Shown: positions 1-8,933, numbered from the stretch's first letter. The stretch is 64,000 bases of DNA from Stieleria neptunia (GCF_007754155.1 NZ_CP037423.1:9544938-9608937), one strand, 5' to 3'. Numbers and translations are program-made. Notes: generated by a model from the sequence alone, not told the origin.

Positions 1-3000
1 GTTCATTGGCATCAATTGCCCAAACGCCCTTCGGGTTGGTTTCGATCTCGAACTTCTTACGTCGCTTTGGCCTTTCGGCTTCGTCAGGGACGGCTTCGTC
101 CGCCGCGTCGAATTCAAGGACAAACTGCCGAGGGTTCTTCAACATCGAAGGCGTGGTCGCTGTCAGCATCAGCTCCTTTTGCGTCGGCACGCGAGATGCA
201 TCGCCTTGAAGTCGCTCGCGAACACTGGCGGCAGCTTGGTACAGCCCTGCCTTGGCGATCGACGGCACGTTGTCGATCATCGACCGAGCGAGTAACGCTT
301 CGAGTTCGTCAGCCTTCCTGCGCTGCTTATCTTGCAACTCGTCATCTGGAATTTTTCGGTACATTTCCAACATGGCCGTCGCGATGACAAGATAGTTTGC
401 CGCGAACTGATCGATCACCTTGTCCGAATAGCATTCTAAACAACCCGCCACGTCGTCGCGAAACTGACAGTCGGCGTAATACGTCATCAGCGATTCGGGA
501 GTTGCGAAACCGGGGTTTGCCTCAGCGGAATGAATCACACCGTCCGTCGCCGAGTCGACCGAAATGTACTGCTGACGTATTTGGAATGCATAAGTGCTGC
601 CAGGCCTCGCGACTTGCGGCATCACCATTCGTACCGACCAAATCTTGAAGGTGTCACCGCCTAGGCTCCCGAAACGTGCGATCACATCCAACTTGCAGTC
701 TACTGGCAGTTGATGAGTGTTTTTGATCTCTTGAAAGTTTGCGAAAGTTTTGTTGTCGACCGAAGCTTCATGGCGGCGAGACTTCCAATTAACGATTGCC
801 GCCAGTACTTCGTCGACTGTCAATGGCGGCTGACGTTTGCCATCGACCGAATGATGCATCGCATTGAATTCGGTGATCGCAGCGGCCAGCGGCGTTGCCC
901 GTTCAATCGCGGCGGGCAGTCTGGGGGCCCGGAAGTTCACGGGTGGAGCAAGGTAACGTTTGCGAACGAGAACCCTTGATTGAGAGTAGCGATTCACCAG
1001 TTCGATGCTGTAAATCTTGATCTCTCCATCATCCGTCACGACTTCCGATTCGCCCCCTGCGATTGCCCATTGCTCCGGTAAATAGCGTCCGATTCCGAGG
1101 TTGGTTAGGAAACCCTTGACTTCAACGGATAGCTCGCCATCGGTTTGCAGTTTCCATTGGCTTAGCGAAAGCAATTCGTCGACGGTGAGCGGAGGCTGGT
1201 GATCGTCGCCACCGGCTGCGATCATTCTGCGATTGAACGCTTCGACTTTGCCAGCCAATGTGCTGGGGTCCGCGGGCGCACCTAATGCTTGGAATTTGCC
1301 GTCACCATGAAGTCTTGATGCTGCGTCGCCGATCAAATGAAAATGATGGTGGTCGATGTAGACCACTTTGATTGCATCGCGTTCGTCAATGGAATGGGGG
1401 ATTGGATAATCGACTTCTTGTTTCTCGTCGGAATAGACCGTGCATTTATAGTGCGCGTGGTGGAGTTGTGCTGGACCAATCAGAGGATACACGCGAGGAG
1501 GATCGATGTAGTCTGCGATTTTCTCTTTCGTTATTCGCACATTCTCTCGCCGCGTTTTCCAGATCGATGCAATGTTGCCTTTTGCAAAACGTTGCGACTC
1601 TAGAACGCGGAGGATTTCCTGATCGCTGGGAGGATCAAGGGCAATCGCGTTGCCGCCTTGCGTTGTTGGGCCGGGGATTGGCACGAAGTTGGCGAGGGGA
1701 TGCTGCTGGGTCGCAATTGCGTTTGCTCTCTGGTAAACCGGTGCTGGTCCGGCATTTGGATTCGGGCCATTTCGATCGTCGAAGCCATACACATCCAATT
1801 CACGCACCTTGTCCGGTGCCAAGCGGACATCAATCTTCGCCAACCAAGTCTCGCCGCGTTTCAGCGTCACGCGACCGCCTGAGAGATGAACGTCGGTTGC
1901 TTGGCCATCGACTTCGATGCGGTAGTTGCCTGCACTTAAACGTGTTGTGGCACCATCGAGAGAAACGCTGAGTTGGTCGACGATTTTTTCGCCTTGAATG
2001 ATCCGAATCGGAACGTCTGCCTGCGAATTACTTTCGATACGAAGGGTGCCTTTGTTCGTTTCAAGCACGATCACGGTTGCGAGGACTGCAAAGAAGGCGA
2101 ATGCGGCGGTGGCGATCAGCCAATGGGTGAATCGGCCCCGTGAACCGTTGGCGCTACCTTTGAAAGTCGACGGGTGAGTTGAAAGGCCCGCGGCTAGCGC
2201 CGTCGGCTCAGGCGGACGGACCATGATGTTCGGTTGTTGCAGGTGGGCGTGCCAGTTTTGCAGCAACTCGGCTACTTCGGCGGCCGTTTGAAAGCGATCA
2301 TCGGGCGATTTGGAAAGCAGCCGCAACACGGTTTGTTCCAACCATTGGGGGACGTCGGCGTTGATGGACCGAATACTGCGTGGTTCGTCATTGCCAATCC
2401 GATTGAGCACACCCATCGTCGTCTCGGCGCGGAAGGGGCTGCGGCCGACAAGCATGAAGTAAACAAGACTACCGAGTGAAAACAGATCGCTGCGGTGGTC
2501 GATCGTGTCGCCGTGGGCTTGTTCAGGGGACATGTATTGCGGTGTGCCGGCGATCACGCCCGACCGCGTCATGCTGGCGTCGTCGACGGCGCGGGCGAGA
2601 CCAAAGTCGGTGATTTGCACGCGTTCGACGCCATTTTCCAGCAACACGTTGGCGGGTTTGATGTCGCGGTGAACGAGGCCCTGGTCATGGGCGGCGGCGA
2701 GACCTTCGGCGACCTGCGAAGCGATGCGGACGGTTTCGAGGATCGACAACGGGCCGTCCGCGTCGACGCGTTGTTGCAGACTTTGGCCTTCGACGACAGG
2801 CATCACCAAGTACGGCAGCCCATTGTATTCATCGACCGTTTGAATCGGGACGACGTGCGGATGAACGACGGCGGCGGCACTTTTTGCTTCGCGTGAAAAT
2901 CGCCGGCGGGCAGCCGCGCTGCTGGCCAGTTCAGGTGCGAGGACTTTCACGGCACAGTGTCGCCCGAGTGAAGTGTCGAACGCCTGCATCACGATGCCCA

Positions 3001-3322
3001 TGCCACCGCGACCGAGAATCCGTTTGATTTCGTAGCGGGCGAAACGGCCGAGGGTGTCGGGATCGTCGGACGATTGAAGGAAGGTGGGGCAAGCTTCCGG
3101 CTTGCCGTCTTCCAATTCCGCAAGCTGAAAACTTGCGCCACCACGCAGCAACTCACCCGCCTTGTCCATCGTCAATCCATCTTCCATCAGCGATTCCAAC
3201 GCCGACTGACACTCGTCGCACTGTTCGACGTGCGACGCGATCTCAGCCGTTTCGGAGACAGCTTCTTCGTCCAAAAAGCGAGTCAGCGTTTTGCGGTCAT
3301 AATGAAAACGGGCAATCATCAT
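1..3322 (-). CDS. Membrane Ser/Thr protein kinase with N-terminal anti-sigma-type zinc finger (3' end off window)
   Basis: Translating the minus strand from ATG at 3322 gives an open frame to the left edge (about 1,107 codons), so the C-terminus is missing. Seen: residues 31-38 form an H-x3-C-x2-C zinc motif like that of ZAS anti-sigma factors. A Hanks-type kinase domain spans about 94-365, with a GRGGMG loop, HRDIKPAN catalytic loop, DFGLA and GTPQYMSPEQ. A single membrane segment lies near 395-417, followed by a PEGA-like stretch and a long extracytoplasmic part in which a QPPLTVDE motif occurs twice (DNA near 1170-1200 and 805-830). The start overlaps the end of the upstream ECF sigma gene by 26 nt, implying translational coupling. 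Inference: the kinase senses an envelope signal and controls the neighbouring sigma factor, by binding through the zinc finger, by phosphorylation, or both. Family is certain, signal unknown. Confidence 0.9.
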   Translation of the reverse strand, partial: MMIARFHYDRKTLTRFLDEEAVSETAEIASHVEQCDECQSALESLMEDGLTMDKAGELLRGGASFQLAELEDGKPEACPTFLQSSDDPDTLGRFARYEIKRILGRGGMGIVMQAFDTSLGRHCAVKVLAPELASSAAARRRFSREAKSAAAVVHPHVVPIQTVDEYNGLPYLVMPVVEGQSLQQRVDADGPLSILETVRIASQVAEGLAAAHDQGLVHRDIKPANVLLENGVERVQITDFGLARAVDDASMTRSGVIAGTPQYMSPEQAHGDTIDHRSDLFSLGSLVYFMLVGRSPFRAETTMGVLNRIGNDEPRSIRSINADVPQWLEQTVLRLLSKSPDDRFQTAAEVAELLQNWHAHLQQPNIMVRPPEPTALAAGLSTHPSTFKGSANGSRGRFTHWLIATAAFAFFAVLATVIVLETNKGTLRIESNSQADVPIRIIQGEKIVDQLSVSLDGATTRLSAGNYRIEVDGQATDVHLSGGRVTLKRGETWLAKIDVRLAPDKVRELDVYGFDDRNGPNPNAGPAPVYQRANAIATQQHPLANFVPIPGPTTQGGNAIALDPPSDQEILRVLESQRFAKGNIASIWKTRRENVRITKEKIADYIDPPRVYPLIGPAQLHHAHYKCTVYSDEKQEVDYPIPHSIDERDAIKVVYIDHHHFHLIGDAASRLHGDGKFQALGAPADPSTLAGKVEAFNRRMIAAGGDDHQPPLTVDELLSLSQWKLQTDGELSVEVKGFLTNLGIGRYLPEQWAIAGGESEVVTDDGEIKIYSIELVNRYSQSRVLVRKRYLAPPVNFRAPRLPAAIERATPLAAAITEFNAMHHSVDGKRQPPLTVDEVLAAIVNWKSRRHEASVDNKTFANFQEIKNTHQLPVDCKLDVIARFGSLGGDTFKIWSVRMVMPQVARPGSTYAFQIRQQYISVDSATDGVIHSAEANPGFATPESLMTYYADCQFRDDVAGCLECYSDKVIDQFAANYLVIATAMLEMYRKIPDDELQDKQRRKADELEALLARSMIDNVPSIAKAGLYQAAASVRERLQGDASRVPTQKELMLTATTPSMLKNPRQFVLEFDAADEAVPDEAERPKRRKKFEIETNPKGVWAIDANE

Positions 3323-3914
3323 CCTGTACCTCTTTTCGTAGTCTTGCCAACACGCGGCAGCGGGCCACGCGAACGCCTCCTTCGGTCTTCCCCAATCTCT
3401 CGGCGGCTTCCGCGATCGAGATTCCCTCGACGGCTGTCATCCAGAACGCATCCCAAATCGGTGGGCTGATCGAACCACGCAACCGTTCGGCGGCCCTCGC
3501 CAAGAGGGCTCGCTGGTGCTCCACCCGCAGCAGGGTCAGTGTTTCGCTGCGTGCCGGTTGCTCGCCGATCATCGCTTGCACTTCCGAATCGCCGCTGCCG
3601 ACATCACGAGGGCCGCGAGTCAGTTTGTTGACGACCTGGTCGCGAGTGATCTTCAACAACCAGCCACGAAACGAACCGCCTCGTCCAAAATCAAACTCGC
3701 CAACCTTGCGGCCGACGGTTGCGAAAACTTCCTGCGCTAAATCTTCGGCATCGGCATGTTGCAGCCCTCTCGCGCGGGCGACCCGATAGACGACCGGCTG
3801 GTACAAACCGACAAACTCCGCCCAGGCATCGTGTGACGCCGGATCATGGAGCTGGCCGATCAACGACGGTCGTGTTTTGGGGTCCTGCACAATTTGTCTC
3901 CACCAGTTACCCAC
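3297..3914 (-). CDS. ECF-type RNA polymerase sigma factor
   Basis: The 205-residue protein has the two-domain layout of extracytoplasmic-function sigma factors. Region 2 is seen as DAWAEFVGLYQPVVYR followed by DAEDLAQEVF and FRGWLLKITRD (about residues 28-93). Region 4 is a C-terminal helix-turn-helix with ISIAEAAERLGKTEGGVRVA (about 164-183). It resembles the planctomycete ECF sigma factors known to sit beside Ser/Thr kinases. The TGA stop lies inside the start region of the downstream kinase (26-nt overlap), so the two are probably co-expressed and functionally paired. No separate anti-sigma gene is present; the zinc finger fused to the kinase may take that role (inference). Confidence 0.92.
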   Translation of the reverse strand: MGNWWRQIVQDPKTRPSLIGQLHDPASHDAWAEFVGLYQPVVYRVARARGLQHADAEDLAQEVFATVGRKVGEFDFGRGGSFRGWLLKITRDQVVNKLTRGPRDVGSGDSEVQAMIGEQPARSETLTLLRVEHQRALLARAAERLRGSISPPIWDAFWMTAVEGISIAEAAERLGKTEGGVRVARCRVLARLRKEVQDDDCPFSL

Positions 3915-4043
3915 GTCTCGACGTCAATTGTTACAAGAAAAAACAATCGGATTTCAGGTCCAGTTCAAACGGCTGTTTCCCGATCCTTCTCGCTGATCAC
4001 CACCATTTAGGACCGCCGGAAGAATAAGTGGCGGGGATTGATT

Positions 4044-4066
4044 GTGGGATAGGCTTCCAGCCTGTC
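4044..4066. repeat. REP-like hairpin repeat, family 1
   Basis: One copy of the 23-bp repeat that recurs through the window. It contains GATAGGCTTCCAGCCTGTC, which folds into an 8-bp stem with a TCC loop. It lies between the PP2C gene and the ECF sigma gene upstream, both on the minus strand. Confidence 0.85.
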
Positions 4067-4079
4067 GTTATCGCCCACG

Positions 4080-4883
4080 CTAGGGCGTCAGCATCACGAG
4101 ACTCAGATCATCCGGCTTGCCGTGCTCGGAGTGCATCCGATCGGTCGCCTGATCGACCAGCGATCGCATGCGCTTGATCGGCGGGCCGACCCGGGCGAGC
4201 GCGCAAACCTCATCCAGATGCAAGTTATCGAACAGCCCATCGCTTGCCAGCAAGACGGTATCGCGCGCGGCCAGACGAACGGTCGGACCGATTTCGATGT
4301 GCATGCTCTTGGAACCGACCAGATTGGAGACATAGTGTCGATCGTCGTGATGCATCGCTTCGTCTTCGCCCATCAGCCCGGATTCGACGGCATAGCCGAC
4401 CGGTGAATGGGACGTCGATTTCCACTTGACCAAACCACGCTGTCCGACGACCAGGGCCATGGAATCACCGACCTGGTACCCGCGGGCGACGCGATCCTGA
4501 ACTTCGATCACCGTCAGAGTGGTCGCGGCCCCGATCGCGAGTTCCAGAATGGCGGCATTGGCCCGCTCGATGCCGTCAAGAATCAACGGTCTGAGGTCAC
4601 CGCTGACGGATTGGGACGAGACGCTCTCGAGCAGACATTGCATGGCAATCGCCGACGCCTTGTGCCCCACCGGGGAACCGCCCACGCCGTCGGCGACGGC
4701 CAACACCAATCCGTCATCCAAGGTGCGGATGATCGCGGCGCTGTCGTCATTGGGGTCTTGTTTGCCGGGGCAGGTGCGGGCAAACGCCAACACATGGCCT
4801 TGGCCGTGGTCGAAGACCTCTGGTTCGCCCATCTCGCTTTCGAGATAGAGCCGAGTCGGTGATGGTGAATGGTCGGGGAGCAA
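4080..4883 (-). CDS. PP2C-family Ser/Thr protein phosphatase
   Basis: A cytoplasmic metal-dependent (PPM) phosphatase of 267 residues. Motifs seen in order are DDSAA (46-50), DGVGG with its metal-binding Asp (65-69), QVGDS (137-141), SDGLFDN (214-220) and PDDLS (257-261), which is the complete acidic metal site of the family. It has no membrane segment or extra domain. It lies 48 bp downstream of a kinase on the same strand, so the two probably form an operon of opposing activities. An in-frame ATG 17 codons downstream (MGEPEV) is an alternative start. The substrate is not evident from sequence. Confidence 0.9.
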   Translation of the reverse strand: MLPDHSPSPTRLYLESEMGEPEVFDHGQGHVLAFARTCPGKQDPNDDSAAIIRTLDDGLVLAVADGVGGSPVGHKASAIAMQCLLESVSSQSVSGDLRPLILDGIERANAAILELAIGAATTLTVIEVQDRVARGYQVGDSMALVVGQRGLVKWKSTSHSPVGYAVESGLMGEDEAMHHDDRHYVSNLVGSKSMHIEIGPTVRLAARDTVLLASDGLFDNLHLDEVCALARVGPPIKRMRSLVDQATDRMHSEHGKPDDLSLVMLTP

Positions 4884-4931
4884 ACGGGAGCCCTTGGGCG
4901 GCGGTGTGGAAACAAGGCGTCCGGAAACGAT

Positions 4932-5777
4932 TTAACTCGATTTTCGTTTACGAAGAACGTGGCGAATCGCTTTCATCCGCGATTTCTCCCACTCCGACGC
5001 CATTTTACCGGCATCGGCGTACCGATCGCGCGGCTTGACGGCCACGGATTTGCGGATGATGCCGATCAGGTCCGGATGGACGCGTTTGCGAATCGTCGCC
5101 GCACCGGGAAACGGCCAGTCGAAGGGGTACTCCGGCCACTTGCTGGAGAACAGGCGGTAGGCGATCAAGCCGAGCGAGAACACATCGCTGCGGGTCGACG
5201 GTTTTCCCATCGCCTGCTCCGGCGGCATGTAGCCGAGCGTCCCGGTGCCCGAACCGTTGATCGTTTGCTGGGCGACCTTGGCGATGCCGAAATCCGCCAG
5301 CCGCAACCAGTCGTCATCGAACAGCAGGATGTTTTCGGGTTTGATGTCGCAATGAATCACGCCCATCGAATGGGCGTAGGAGACCGCTTCGAGCAATTGC
5401 GACATCAATTCGAAGCCCAGCTCGAACCGCATTCGCTTGGCCAATCGATCATTGAGCGTTCGTTTGGCCAGCGGCGACACGATGACAAAATGCCCCTCGA
5501 TGAACCGGGCGTCACGGATCGGCAGGATGTTGGGATGATCCAGCTCGATCGTCAACTTGACCTCACGGCGAAACTCGTCGATCAGTTCGGGCGTGACCCA
5601 GCGTGAATTCGGGATTTTCAGCGCCACCTTGGTCGACAGCAGGGTATCGGTGGCGGCGTAGACGTCGGCGAATCCTCCCTGTCCGATCCGTCGGTTGAGC
5701 CGATATTTTCCCAAACGGCTTCCGACTCGAAGTCGCGGGGCATCGCTGGAGATGGGGTAGTCAGTTCGTTTTGCCAT
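4932..5777 (-). CDS. Small soluble Ser/Thr protein kinase, non-RD type
   Basis: A 281-residue protein that is almost entirely a Hanks-type kinase domain. Seen: IGQGGFADVY (31-40), VALK with the ATP-binding Lys (51-54), HCDIKPEN (142-149), LADFGIAK (160-167) and GYMPPEQ (182-188). There is no transmembrane segment, so it should act in the cytoplasm. The catalytic loop has Cys where most kinases have Arg (HCD instead of HRD). In known families such non-RD kinases usually do not need activation-loop phosphorylation. It is followed by a PP2C phosphatase gene, its likely antagonist. Confidence 0.9.
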   Translation of the reverse strand: MAKRTDYPISSDAPRLRVGSRLGKYRLNRRIGQGGFADVYAATDTLLSTKVALKIPNSRWVTPELIDEFRREVKLTIELDHPNILPIRDARFIEGHFVIVSPLAKRTLNDRLAKRMRFELGFELMSQLLEAVSYAHSMGVIHCDIKPENILLFDDDWLRLADFGIAKVAQQTINGSGTGTLGYMPPEQAMGKPSTRSDVFSLGLIAYRLFSSKWPEYPFDWPFPGAATIRKRVHPDLIGIIRKSVAVKPRDRYADAGKMASEWEKSRMKAIRHVLRKRKSS

Positions 5778-5900
5778 GCCTTTGTCGTCGCTCGTCGTTT
5801 CAGCTTCGCATCACTGTAGCGTGCATCCGGCGGCAACGGCGAGCGGTGGACCGCCCGCGACGGAAAGAAACGCCCGCTGCAAAGTATGCACCCGCTGCCC

Positions 5901-5906
5901 TATAAT
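5901..5906 (+). promoter_or_regulatory. Possible -10 box upstream of the AspA/RimK pair
   Basis: A perfect TATAAT sits 58 bp upstream of the ATG at 5964, in the gap between divergent genes. I see no clear -35 hexamer at the usual spacing, and planctomycete promoters are poorly defined, so this is tentative. Confidence 0.25.
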
Positions 5907-5963
5907 AGAAGATGATTTGCCCCCTACTCACTGAAAGCCGCGCGCTTTGCGATCGTCACCCCA

Positions 5964-7034
5964 ATGGTCTCAGGTTCATCTCATTCTTCCAGCCAATCTT
6001 GGTTCGGCAAGTCCGTCGCCCCAGGCGAATCAGTCAACTCGGAATTGTTGATCACCGAAAGCTACAGCAGTCGCGATGTTGGGATTTCCCTGCGCGTGAT
6101 TCGGGGCCTTGGCGACGGCCCGACCGTGTTTGTCTCCGGCGCCCTCCACGGCGACGAAATCAACGGCACCGGTGCCATCCGGTCCCTGATCGCCGACGAC
6201 GATCTGAAACTCACCGCGGGCACGGTCGTCCTGATTCCGGTCTTGAACGTGCTGGGGTTCGAGCGACACTCACGCTATTTGCCCGACCGCCGGGATCTGA
6301 ACCGTTGTTTTCCCGGCAACGCCAGCGGAAGCATGGCGACACGGATGGCCAAGGTGATCTTTGATGCCATCGTACGCCGCTGTGACTACGGAGTCGACCT
6401 GCACACCGCCGCGGTGCGGCGAACGAACTACCCGAACGTTCGAGCCGACTTTCGCAACCCCGACTGCATGCGATTGGCCGAAGCCTTTGGCGCCGGCGTG
6501 ATTCTCGATGGCAAGGGCCCCAAAGGGTCGTTGCGCCGCGAAGCGACCCTGGCGGACTGTCCGACGATCGTGGTCGAGGGTGGCGAAGTCTGGAAAGTCG
6601 AACCGTCGATCGTCGATTGCATGAAACGCGGCGTCCTGAACGTGCTGAAACACCTGGAGATGATGGAGGGTGAGCCCGAACTGCCGATCGGGCAGGTCAA
6701 GATCAAACAAACCAAGTGGATTCGCGCCGAACGCGGCGGATTCATGGACTTGCATGTCTCCCCCGGCAGCACCGTCACCGCCGGACAGCCGATCGCGACC
6801 AACAGCACGCTGGTGCACCAAGACCAGAACCAACTGATCGCGCCCTTTGACGGGATCGTGATCGGGATGTCGACCCTGCCCGCGGTCCAGCCCGGCGAGC
6901 CCGTCGTTCACCTCGGACGACTCGCCGGTGCCAAAAGCGCCCGCCGTGTCGAAAAACACTCCCAAGCCGACGACGTGCAACGGACCGCCCAAGAACATCT
7001 CTCGACCAACATCCAAATCGTCGATCCGAACTGA
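5964..7034 (+). CDS. Succinylglutamate desuccinylase/aspartoacylase-family zinc hydrolase
   Basis: A 356-residue M14-like zinc amidohydrolase of the AstE/AspA family, which removes acyl groups from amino acids. Seen: metal-binding HGDEING (62-68), RDLNRCFPG (110-118) and DLHTA with the third zinc ligand (145-149), then a C-terminal beta domain with a biotinyl-like GGFMDLHVSPGSTVTAGQ segment. There is no signal peptide, so it is likely cytoplasmic. A RimK-type ligase follows 30 bp downstream on the same strand. This arrangement recurs in bacteria and suggests one enzyme adds, and the other removes or trims, an amino-acid modification (inference). The substrate cannot be read from sequence. Confidence 0.85.
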   Translation: MVSGSSHSSSQSWFGKSVAPGESVNSELLITESYSSRDVGISLRVIRGLGDGPTVFVSGALHGDEINGTGAIRSLIADDDLKLTAGTVVLIPVLNVLGFERHSRYLPDRRDLNRCFPGNASGSMATRMAKVIFDAIVRRCDYGVDLHTAAVRRTNYPNVRADFRNPDCMRLAEAFGAGVILDGKGPKGSLRREATLADCPTIVVEGGEVWKVEPSIVDCMKRGVLNVLKHLEMMEGEPELPIGQVKIKQTKWIRAERGGFMDLHVSPGSTVTAGQPIATNSTLVHQDQNQLIAPFDGIVIGMSTLPAVQPGEPVVHLGRLAGAKSARRVEKHSQADDVQRTAQEHLSTNIQIVDPN

Positions 7035-7064
7035 CCCTGACTCCCAACCCCCGACCGCATCGCC

Positions 7065-8294
7065 ATGAAACTCGGAATCCTCTCGCGAAGCATCCGCTGC
7101 TACAGCACCCGCCGACTGCGTGAGGCCGCCATCCAACGCGGTCACCAGGTGAAAGTCCTGGACACATTGAAGTTCGCGATCGACCTGAAACCCGCCGAAC
7201 CCGATCTGTTCTTTCGCGGCAAGCAGCTGTCCCATTACGACGCCGTGCTGCCACGCATCGGTGCCTCGATCACCCAGTTCGGAACCGCCGTGGTGCGGCA
7301 GTTCGAACAGATGGACATCTTCACCACCAACTCCTCCGCCGGCATCTCCAATTCCCGCGATAAACTCCGCAGCCTCCAAATCCTCAGTCGACACCAGATC
7401 GGGATCCCCGAAACGACCTTCGTTCGCGACAAACGGGACGTCCTGCCGGCCATCGAACGCGTCGGCGGATCCCCGGTCATCATCAAACTGTTGGAAGGCA
7501 CCCAGGGCATCGGGGTGCTGTTGGCCGAATCGGTCAAGGCCGCCGAGGCGATTGTGGAACTGCTGCAAAGCCAAAAGCAAAACGTGCTGATCCAGAAGTT
7601 CGTTGCCGAAAGCAAGGGCAAAGACATCCGCGCGTTCGTCGTCGGGGACCAAGTCGTCGGCGCCATGCGGCGTGTCGCCCAAGGCCAAGAGTTTCGCAGC
7701 AATGTGCACCGGGGTGGCGTGACCGAACCGGTCGATCTGGCCGACGACTACCGCGAGGCCGCCATCCGAACCACCCAAATCATGGGCCTGAGAGTCGCCG
7801 GCGTCGACATGCTCGAAGGCAAAGACGGTCCCCAGATCATGGAAGTCAATTCCTCCCCGGGACTGGAGGGGATCGAGCACTGCACCCAACTGGACATCGC
7901 CGGTTCGATTATCGACTACATCGCCGCCCAAGTCGATTTCCCCGAAATCGATTTGCGGCAACGACTGACCGTCAGCCGCGGTTACGGTGTGGCCGAAATC
8001 CATATCCCCGAAGGATCCGAGTTCGTCAACAAGACCGTCCAGTCCTCGGGACTGCGTGAAAAAGACATCAACGCGCTGACACTCTACCGCGGTTCGACCG
8101 TCATCCCCAACCCACGCTCCGACCGCGAACTGATGGCCGGCGATCGGCTGCTGTGCTTCGGAAAATTGGAACTGATGCGCGGCCTGATCCCCAAAAAGAC
8201 GCGGCGGATTCGCAAGCCCAAGGTCCTGGACCTGCCCGACCTGCCCGTCGCCCACGAAGCCCTGACGGTCGATCCCGAAGAGACAGGTTCCTGA
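7065..8294 (+). CDS. rimK: RimK-family ATP-grasp alpha-L-glutamate ligase with C-terminal RCK_C-like domain
   Basis: A 409-residue protein whose first 300 residues match RimK, the ATP-grasp enzyme that adds glutamate to the C-terminus of ribosomal protein S6. Seen: the RimK-like N-terminus MKLGILSRS, SRDKLRSLQIL, VIIKLLEGTQGIGV (ATP-grasp loop), DIRAFVVGDQVVGAM and MEVNSSPGLEGIE (metal/ATP site). Residues from about 310 onward (AEIHIPEGSEFVNKTV...LMAGDRLLCFGK) look like a TrkA-C/RCK_C regulatory domain, which E. coli RimK does not carry. It is co-directional with the preceding zinc hydrolase. Alternative substrates such as other peptides are possible, so the symbol reflects family rather than proven function. 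Confidence 0.85.
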   Translation: MKLGILSRSIRCYSTRRLREAAIQRGHQVKVLDTLKFAIDLKPAEPDLFFRGKQLSHYDAVLPRIGASITQFGTAVVRQFEQMDIFTTNSSAGISNSRDKLRSLQILSRHQIGIPETTFVRDKRDVLPAIERVGGSPVIIKLLEGTQGIGVLLAESVKAAEAIVELLQSQKQNVLIQKFVAESKGKDIRAFVVGDQVVGAMRRVAQGQEFRSNVHRGGVTEPVDLADDYREAAIRTTQIMGLRVAGVDMLEGKDGPQIMEVNSSPGLEGIEHCTQLDIAGSIIDYIAAQVDFPEIDLRQRLTVSRGYGVAEIHIPEGSEFVNKTVQSSGLREKDINALTLYRGSTVIPNPRSDRELMAGDRLLCFGKLELMRGLIPKKTRRIRKPKVLDLPDLPVAHEALTVDPEETGS

Positions 8295-8323
8295 CGCACA
8301 AGTTAGCAACCAGCGGAAACTAC

Positions 8324-8346
8324 GTGGGATAGCCTTCCAGCCTGGC
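8324..8346 (+). repeat. REP-like hairpin repeat, family 1 (divergent copy)
   Basis: This copy carries GATAGCCTTCCAGCCTGGC, with two changes from consensus that weaken the stem. It lies 29 bp after the RimK-like gene, where such hairpins commonly sit. Confidence 0.75.
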
Positions 8347-8511
8347 CTATTGAAGAAGAGTCCACGGCGCGAGTTTGGGAGCTCTATGAATCAACTCGCA
8401 ACCCGACTATCGCTCGCGCGTGAAACTCGATCGATGGCGCTCGGCTCACCGACGCTGCCCGCGCCATCGACCGTTTTGCATGTACGAAGACGCATCATTT
8501 GGAACATGGCT

Positions 8512-8591
8512 CCCCTCTCCCCAAAACAGATCGTGCGAAAGACATTTGTTCGCAGAGTGACGTTGACCGCGATCTGTTTTGGGGAGAGGGG
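8512..8591. repeat. 80-bp palindromic element with 22-bp perfect arms
   Basis: Positions 8512-8533 and 8570-8591 are exact reverse complements (22 bp each, beginning CCCCTCTCCCCAAAACAG). Inside the loop a second hairpin pairs TGCGAA (8534-8539) with TTCGCA (8548-8553). No reading frame is associated. It could form a stable RNA hairpin acting as a terminator or processing site after the RimK-like gene, or be a non-autonomous mobile repeat. The right arm runs into CTGGGGGTGAGGGG. Confidence 0.85.
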
Positions 8592-8933
8592 CTGGGGGTG
8601 AGGGGCTCAGCACTGAGACGCTTCACATCGATTGACGTGCTAAATCGCCGATCATTTTGAGGCGTGATTGCTGTCGGGTCTTCTCTGCCCGTACGTGTCA
8701 CGATGGATTGGAATCCCCCTCTCCCCCAACACTCTGGCTCGCTGCAACATTTTTGACGGTCCGGCGCTCGCTCCAGGCCTCTCTCTTAACGTAAAATACC
8801 ACAGGGCCAGTGCGCAATAATACATACCCTCCGCGGCGGCGACGCGTACACTGTAGGCACCTCACGGTCCTCTCTCTCCCCGTCTCCCCATCCAGTCACT
8901 GCGAATTGTCCAAGCAGGTTGACTCATCCGCCC

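Larger units (their letters stand above)
8295..8933. other. Non-coding gap with repeats upstream of the ThuA/cytochrome gene
   Basis: This 639-bp stretch has no convincing gene. It holds a divergent REP-like copy (8324-8346), a long perfect palindrome (8512-8591) and, near 8715-8730, a short related CCCCTCTCCCC remnant. The last ~170 bp before 8934 should contain the promoter of the following gene, but I cannot define it. Confidence 0.6.

Noticed and set aside
6270..8309. 679-codon open frame on the minus strand
   Set aside because: It lies opposite the AspA-like and RimK genes, whose products show clear conserved motifs. Its translation is rich in Asp/Gly/His/Gln without any recognised motif, as expected of a GC-rich antisense shadow.
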